Origin: an uncultured Haliea sp.
GTDB taxonomy: Bacteria > Pseudomonadota > Gammaproteobacteria > Pseudomonadales > Halieaceae
Assembly (NCBI GenBank): GCA_913061145.1
Contig: CAJXUQ010000002.1
Coordinates: 1-64,000, forward strand
DNA length: 64,000 bases
Direction: 5' to 3'
Shown here in pieces: positions 61,097 to 64,000 of this stretch. The notes beneath the pieces were generated by a model, which saw only the letters and a list, made by a program, of their open reading frames with translations, was not told where the DNA came from and searched no databases. Numbering within the stretch: the stretch's first letter is position 1; each line of letters opens with the position of its first letter. A program made the position numbers and the translations under genes.

Positions 61097-61178
61097 ATAA
61101 ACCCAGGACCTTGTATAGTCCGGCACCCGGGCACAGGGTTGTGGATCACCGGGTGGCTGCAGAGGCATCGCCAGCAAC

Positions 61179-61937
61179 CTATCGGCACAGGGTGCCGCCG
61201 TCCACGACCATGGAATGACCGTTGACATAGCTTGCCTGTGCGCTGCAGAGCCACACAGCGGCTGCGGCAATTTCATCGGCTGTGCCCATGCGGCCGCAGG
61301 GTATGCTGGCGAGAATCATGTTTTTCAACTCCGGGCCCTGTTGCAGTGATGCGTCCAGCATGGGCGTTTGCGTCGAACCCGGTAACACCGCATTGACCCG
61401 CACACCTGCCGTGGCCGATTCCATGGCGGCGGTGCGTGTCAGCCCGAGTACGCCGTGTTTGCTGGCGCAGTAGGGCGACAGCTGCGGTGTGGCGATCAAG
61501 CCGGCGCCTGAGGCGATGTTCACGATGGCACCGGCGCCGACGGCACGCATCGCCCGCAGCTGGTGTTTCAGGCACAGGAACACTCCGGTGAGGTTGATGT
61601 CGATCACCTCCCGCCAGGCATCGAGCGACGTGTCCGGGATCGCAGCGGGCTGCCCGGCGATCCCGGCGCTGTTCACGGCGTAATCCAGCCGGCCGTAACG
61701 GGATTCGCAGAGCTCGACCGCTGCCATGACGGCGGCCTCATCGACCACGCTCCCCGTGTGGCCCACGCATTCCAGGGTCTCGCTCAGGACGCGCAGCCGC
61801 TGCTCGTCCCGGTCCAGCAGGATCAGATGACAGCCCTGGGCTGCCAACTGCCGGGCGCAGGCTTCGCCAATGCCGGAGGCTGCCCCGGTTACCAGTGCGA
61901 CTTTGCCACGCATATCGGGATACTCTATAGGGCTCAT
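61179..61937 (-). CDS. Short-chain dehydrogenase/reductase
   Basis: A 252-residue classical SDR. Cofactor motif TGAASGIGEA, structural NSAG, active-site serine region VNIASGAG and catalytic YCASK are present, as is the C-terminal GHSMVVDGG. D45-type acidic residues after beta-2 (LLDRDEQRL) suggest NAD rather than NADP. The substrate is unknown. The start is ATG at 61937 with AGGAGG at 61944-61949, an excellent ribosome site. It diverges from the DUF3348 gene. Confidence 0.9.
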   Translation of the reverse strand: MSPIEYPDMRGKVALVTGAASGIGEACARQLAAQGCHLILLDRDEQRLRVLSETLECVGHTGSVVDEAAVMAAVELCESRYGRLDYAVNSAGIAGQPAAIPDTSLDAWREVIDINLTGVFLCLKHQLRAMRAVGAGAIVNIASGAGLIATPQLSPYCASKHGVLGLTRTAAMESATAGVRVNAVLPGSTQTPMLDASLQQGPELKNMILASIPCGRMGTADEIAAAAVWLCSAQASYVNGHSMVVDGGTLCR

Positions 61938-62059
61938 CACTTGCCTCCTTTATCAGCGCATCATCATAGCCTGCATCGTGCAGGCCGCCACCCGCAACGC
62001 GGGGGGGACGCCAGCGTTGATCTTCGCTAGAATGCACGCCCTTTGCAGCTCCGTTACCC

Positions 62060-62779
62060 ATGTCCCACGCCTCAAGCATCCGCTCCGACCGTCCGCCGAT
62101 CAGTTCACGTTTGCAGCGAGCCCTGTCTGCTGTCGTGGCTGCGGACGCGACGGTACCTCGTGGGGAACTGCTGGCCTGGCTGGGACAGCCGTTGGACCTG
62201 CACAGTGCGAGTAAACTGGCCGAGGTGCTGGCCGCGGTCGCTCCCAGCACGCACGCACACAGTGAGGCGGCGGAGGGCTGTGAAAACTGCGAGGAGGCCT
62301 TGCTGACGGTTCACAGGGCGCTATTGCGGGATATCGCGGGCAGTTTTGCCGCCGCCGAGGGCGTGCGGATACCCCTGCCGAGGCTTGATGCACCCAGTGT
62401 CCTCGACGGACCAGACGCTGCCGAGCGGCTGCGCAGGTTTCACGCCGCGTGGCAGCGGGAAATGGAGCTGCGTATTGCTGCGCTGCGTCGAGACTTGCGC
62501 ACGCACCTGCAGCAGCGGGCGCCGGCGTTGGCTGCGCTCGCCGCACTGGACGAGGCGCTCGAGCAGCAGGTACTGCGGGCAGGGGAGGCGGCACTGGTCG
62601 GCCTCCCGGGCCTGCTGGTGCCCCGGTGGGAGACACTGGCGGCGGACACAACAGACACCGCGGCAAGTGAACAACGGGTGAGCGAACTCAAGGAATTGCT
62701 GTTGGCTGAATTGGAGCAGCGTCTGCAACCGGTTCTGGGGCTGGTAGAGGCCTGTTTGGCGTATGGGGATAGGGATTGA
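62060..62779 (+). CDS. DUF3348 family protein
   Basis: A 239-residue soluble, mostly helical protein that resembles DUF3348, a family regularly encoded before a DUF802 membrane protein and an OmpA-type protein. Notable parts are LQRALSAVVAADATVPRGEL, the cysteine pair in EGCENCEEAL and a long amphipathic C-terminal region (RVSELKELLLAELEQRLQPV). Function is undescribed. The next gene begins 2 bases after the stop, so the two are translationally coupled. Confidence 0.75.
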   Translation: MSHASSIRSDRPPISSRLQRALSAVVAADATVPRGELLAWLGQPLDLHSASKLAEVLAAVAPSTHAHSEAAEGCENCEEALLTVHRALLRDIAGSFAAAEGVRIPLPRLDAPSVLDGPDAAERLRRFHAAWQREMELRIAALRRDLRTHLQQRAPALAALAALDEALEQQVLRAGEAALVGLPGLLVPRWETLAADTTDTAASEQRVSELKELLLAELEQRLQPVLGLVEACLAYGDRD

Positions 62780-62781
62780 TC

Positions 62782-64000
62782 ATGCGGTTTTTCGCAGCTT
62801 CTATTTTTTTGCTTGGAGCGGGGTTGATTGCCTGGCTCGCGCTGGGATTTGCCGCAAGCAGCAGTCTGGCGCTACTGGTCACCTTGGTCATCGCGGCGGC
62901 CTATGCTGTGGGTGCGCTGGAACTCTGGGGTTTCCAGCGTGACACCGGGCGGCTACAGCAGGCCCTGCAGCCCGCGCAGCCTGAGCCGTCCGAGTTCGAA
63001 CACTGGCTGGCGCAGCTGCCAACGACGCTGCGCAGCCCGGTGGCGAGGCGTATCCAGGGTGAGCCGGCCGCGCTGCCGGGGCCGTTGCTGACGCCATACC
63101 TCAGCGGATTACTGGTGATGCTCGGATTGCTGGGGACTTTCATCGGTATGATGATCGCCTTGCAGGGAGCAGTGAGCGCGCTGGAGGGCAGCACCGAGCT
63201 TGCGGCCATTCGCGCCGGCCTCACCGCGCCGATCAAGGGCCTGAGCATGGCCTTCGGAACCTCGGTTGGGGGCGTGGCGGCCTCTGCCGTGCTGGGCCTG
63301 CTCTCCACCATGGCGAGACGCCAGCGGCTGGCGGTGGCCCGTGACCTGGATGTGCGCGGTGTCCAACTGTTCCCCGGTCGCGGTCCGCGCCACCATAACG
63401 AGCAGATGTTGCAGGAGGCTCGAGCGCAAACCGCTCAGTTGCCCGCACTGGCGGCGCAGGTGGAAGCACTGGTGACGCGTGTCGATACCGCAACCGACAG
63501 CCTGCATTCCCGTATGCTCGAGGGTCAGCAGGGGCTGCAACATCAGTTGCTTGAATTGCATAGCGGCCTGCTGGCGCATGTTGGCCAGTCGCTGCGCGAG
63601 AGTTTTGCCGACAGCGGGCGGCAGGCGGGAGAGAGCATGGCGCCGCTGCTGCGGGAAGCCCTGCAGGCGATGGCGGCGCAGACCGATGCAACGCAGTCGG
63701 CGCTGCGAGGCGCCGTCGCAGACCAGCTGAATGCGCTGCAGGCAGTGCGCGAGCAGGTCGCCCAGACTGTGGCGTCTACCCGGTCGCTGGTCAGCGCCCA
63801 GGCCTCGGCAGTGACCGCGCAGGACAGCCTGCGCGAGGCGCTACAGGCCACCGTGACGGACTCCCGCATCCTCCTTGAGGCACAGTCCACCAGCGCCGCG
63901 ACCTTGCTGCAGCAACTGGGAGAGCAGTTGACTGATCATCGGCAGCGCCTGCAGCAGGAGTGGTTGGCTGAACGCAGGCGCTTCGACGAACAGCTGCTGG
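62782..64000 (+). CDS. DUF802-type MotA/ExbB-like membrane protein with long helical tail, 3'-truncated by the window
   Basis: The frame is open from ATG 62782 to the window end (406 codons seen). Two N-terminal membrane helices lie at about residues 4-22 and 27-48. Two more follow at about 102-130 (LLVMLGLLGTFIGMMIALQG) and 153-178 (GLSMAFGTSVGGVAASAVLG). These resemble the conserved helix pair of MotA/TolQ/ExbB/ZorA proton-channel subunits. From residue 190 on the sequence is glutamine/alanine-rich and helical, predicting a long cytoplasmic coiled coil. The partner is expected to be an OmpA/MotB-type protein downstream, outside the window. Confidence 0.78.
   Translation, partial: MRFFAASIFLLGAGLIAWLALGFAASSSLALLVTLVIAAAYAVGALELWGFQRDTGRLQQALQPAQPEPSEFEHWLAQLPTTLRSPVARRIQGEPAALPGPLLTPYLSGLLVMLGLLGTFIGMMIALQGAVSALEGSTELAAIRAGLTAPIKGLSMAFGTSVGGVAASAVLGLLSTMARRQRLAVARDLDVRGVQLFPGRGPRHHNEQMLQEARAQTAQLPALAAQVEALVTRVDTATDSLHSRMLEGQQGLQHQLLELHSGLLAHVGQSLRESFADSGRQAGESMAPLLREALQAMAAQTDATQSALRGAVADQLNALQAVREQVAQTVASTRSLVSAQASAVTAQDSLREALQATVTDSRILLEAQSTSAATLLQQLGEQLTDHRQRLQQEWLAERRRFDEQLL

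Overview
The window is high-GC bacterial DNA with tightly packed genes. The gene families (ZipA, bimodular QueF, EpmC, YheU, YadG/YadH, PhoB/PhoR, and gltA divergent from sdhCDAB-sucAB-lpdA-sucCD) point to a gammaproteobacterium near Pseudomonas or the marine Halieaceae/Cellvibrionales. That placement is inferred from gene content, not from a marker search. The first 48 bases are not genomic. They read as Illumina Nextera P7 adapter plus an i7 index, so the window begins at the raw end of an assembled contig and the first gene, ccmF, is cut there.

Layout. 49-3425: end of a cytochrome c maturation operon (ccmF-G-H-I). 3570-10706: smc, zipA, ligA and a lytic-transglycosylase-like lipoprotein. 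10875-15568: a three-gene 2-oxoacid oxidoreductase locus with an FAD/iron-sulfur NAD(P)H subunit, a fused gamma-alpha subunit and a TPP beta subunit. 15637-25776: a complete phosphate regulon (phoB-phoR, pstSCAB-phoU and an outer-membrane porin) with Pho boxes before phoB, pstS and the porin gene. 25956-28282: tRNA-Glu, hisC and a KAS III-type ketoacyl synthase. 28330-41121: gltA diverging from the sdh-suc TCA supraoperon, closed by a strong bidirectional terminator. 41139-56789: mixed housekeeping genes (exported hydrolase, htpG with a sigma-32-like promoter, gpsA, folE, prmB, aroC, a GcvR-like regulator, yheU, tusA, epmC, pdxB, two tRNAs, yadGH, queF). 56857-59045: tRNA-Ser followed by a small acquired segment. 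59167-61937: a secreted TonB-C-like protein, a membrane-anchored coiled-coil protein and an SDR. 62060-64000: DUF3348 and DUF802-type genes, the second running off the window.

How the genes work together. Low phosphate sensed through PhoR/PhoB would raise expression of PstSCAB, PhoU and the porin, giving an outer-to-inner membrane uptake route. PstC and PstA are both unusually long because of extracytoplasmic inserts. In PstC the insert looks like a beta-propeller; in PstA it contains a coiled coil. Citrate synthase, succinate dehydrogenase, oxoglutarate dehydrogenase and succinyl-CoA synthetase give most of an oxidative TCA cycle. The separate 2-oxoacid oxidoreductase could bypass or supplement the oxoglutarate dehydrogenase step.

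Most interesting leads: (1) the acquired segment bounded by a 17-bp direct repeat of the tRNA-Ser 3' end, carrying an ISL3-type transposase remnant and an AT-rich leucine-rich-repeat lipoprotein; (2) the DUF3348/DUF802 pair, whose second member looks like a MotA/ExbB/ZorA-type motor subunit with a long helical tail; (3) three helically phased CGWWCG hexamers between the gltA and sdhC promoters; (4) a Pho-box-like site in antisense orientation inside phoR.
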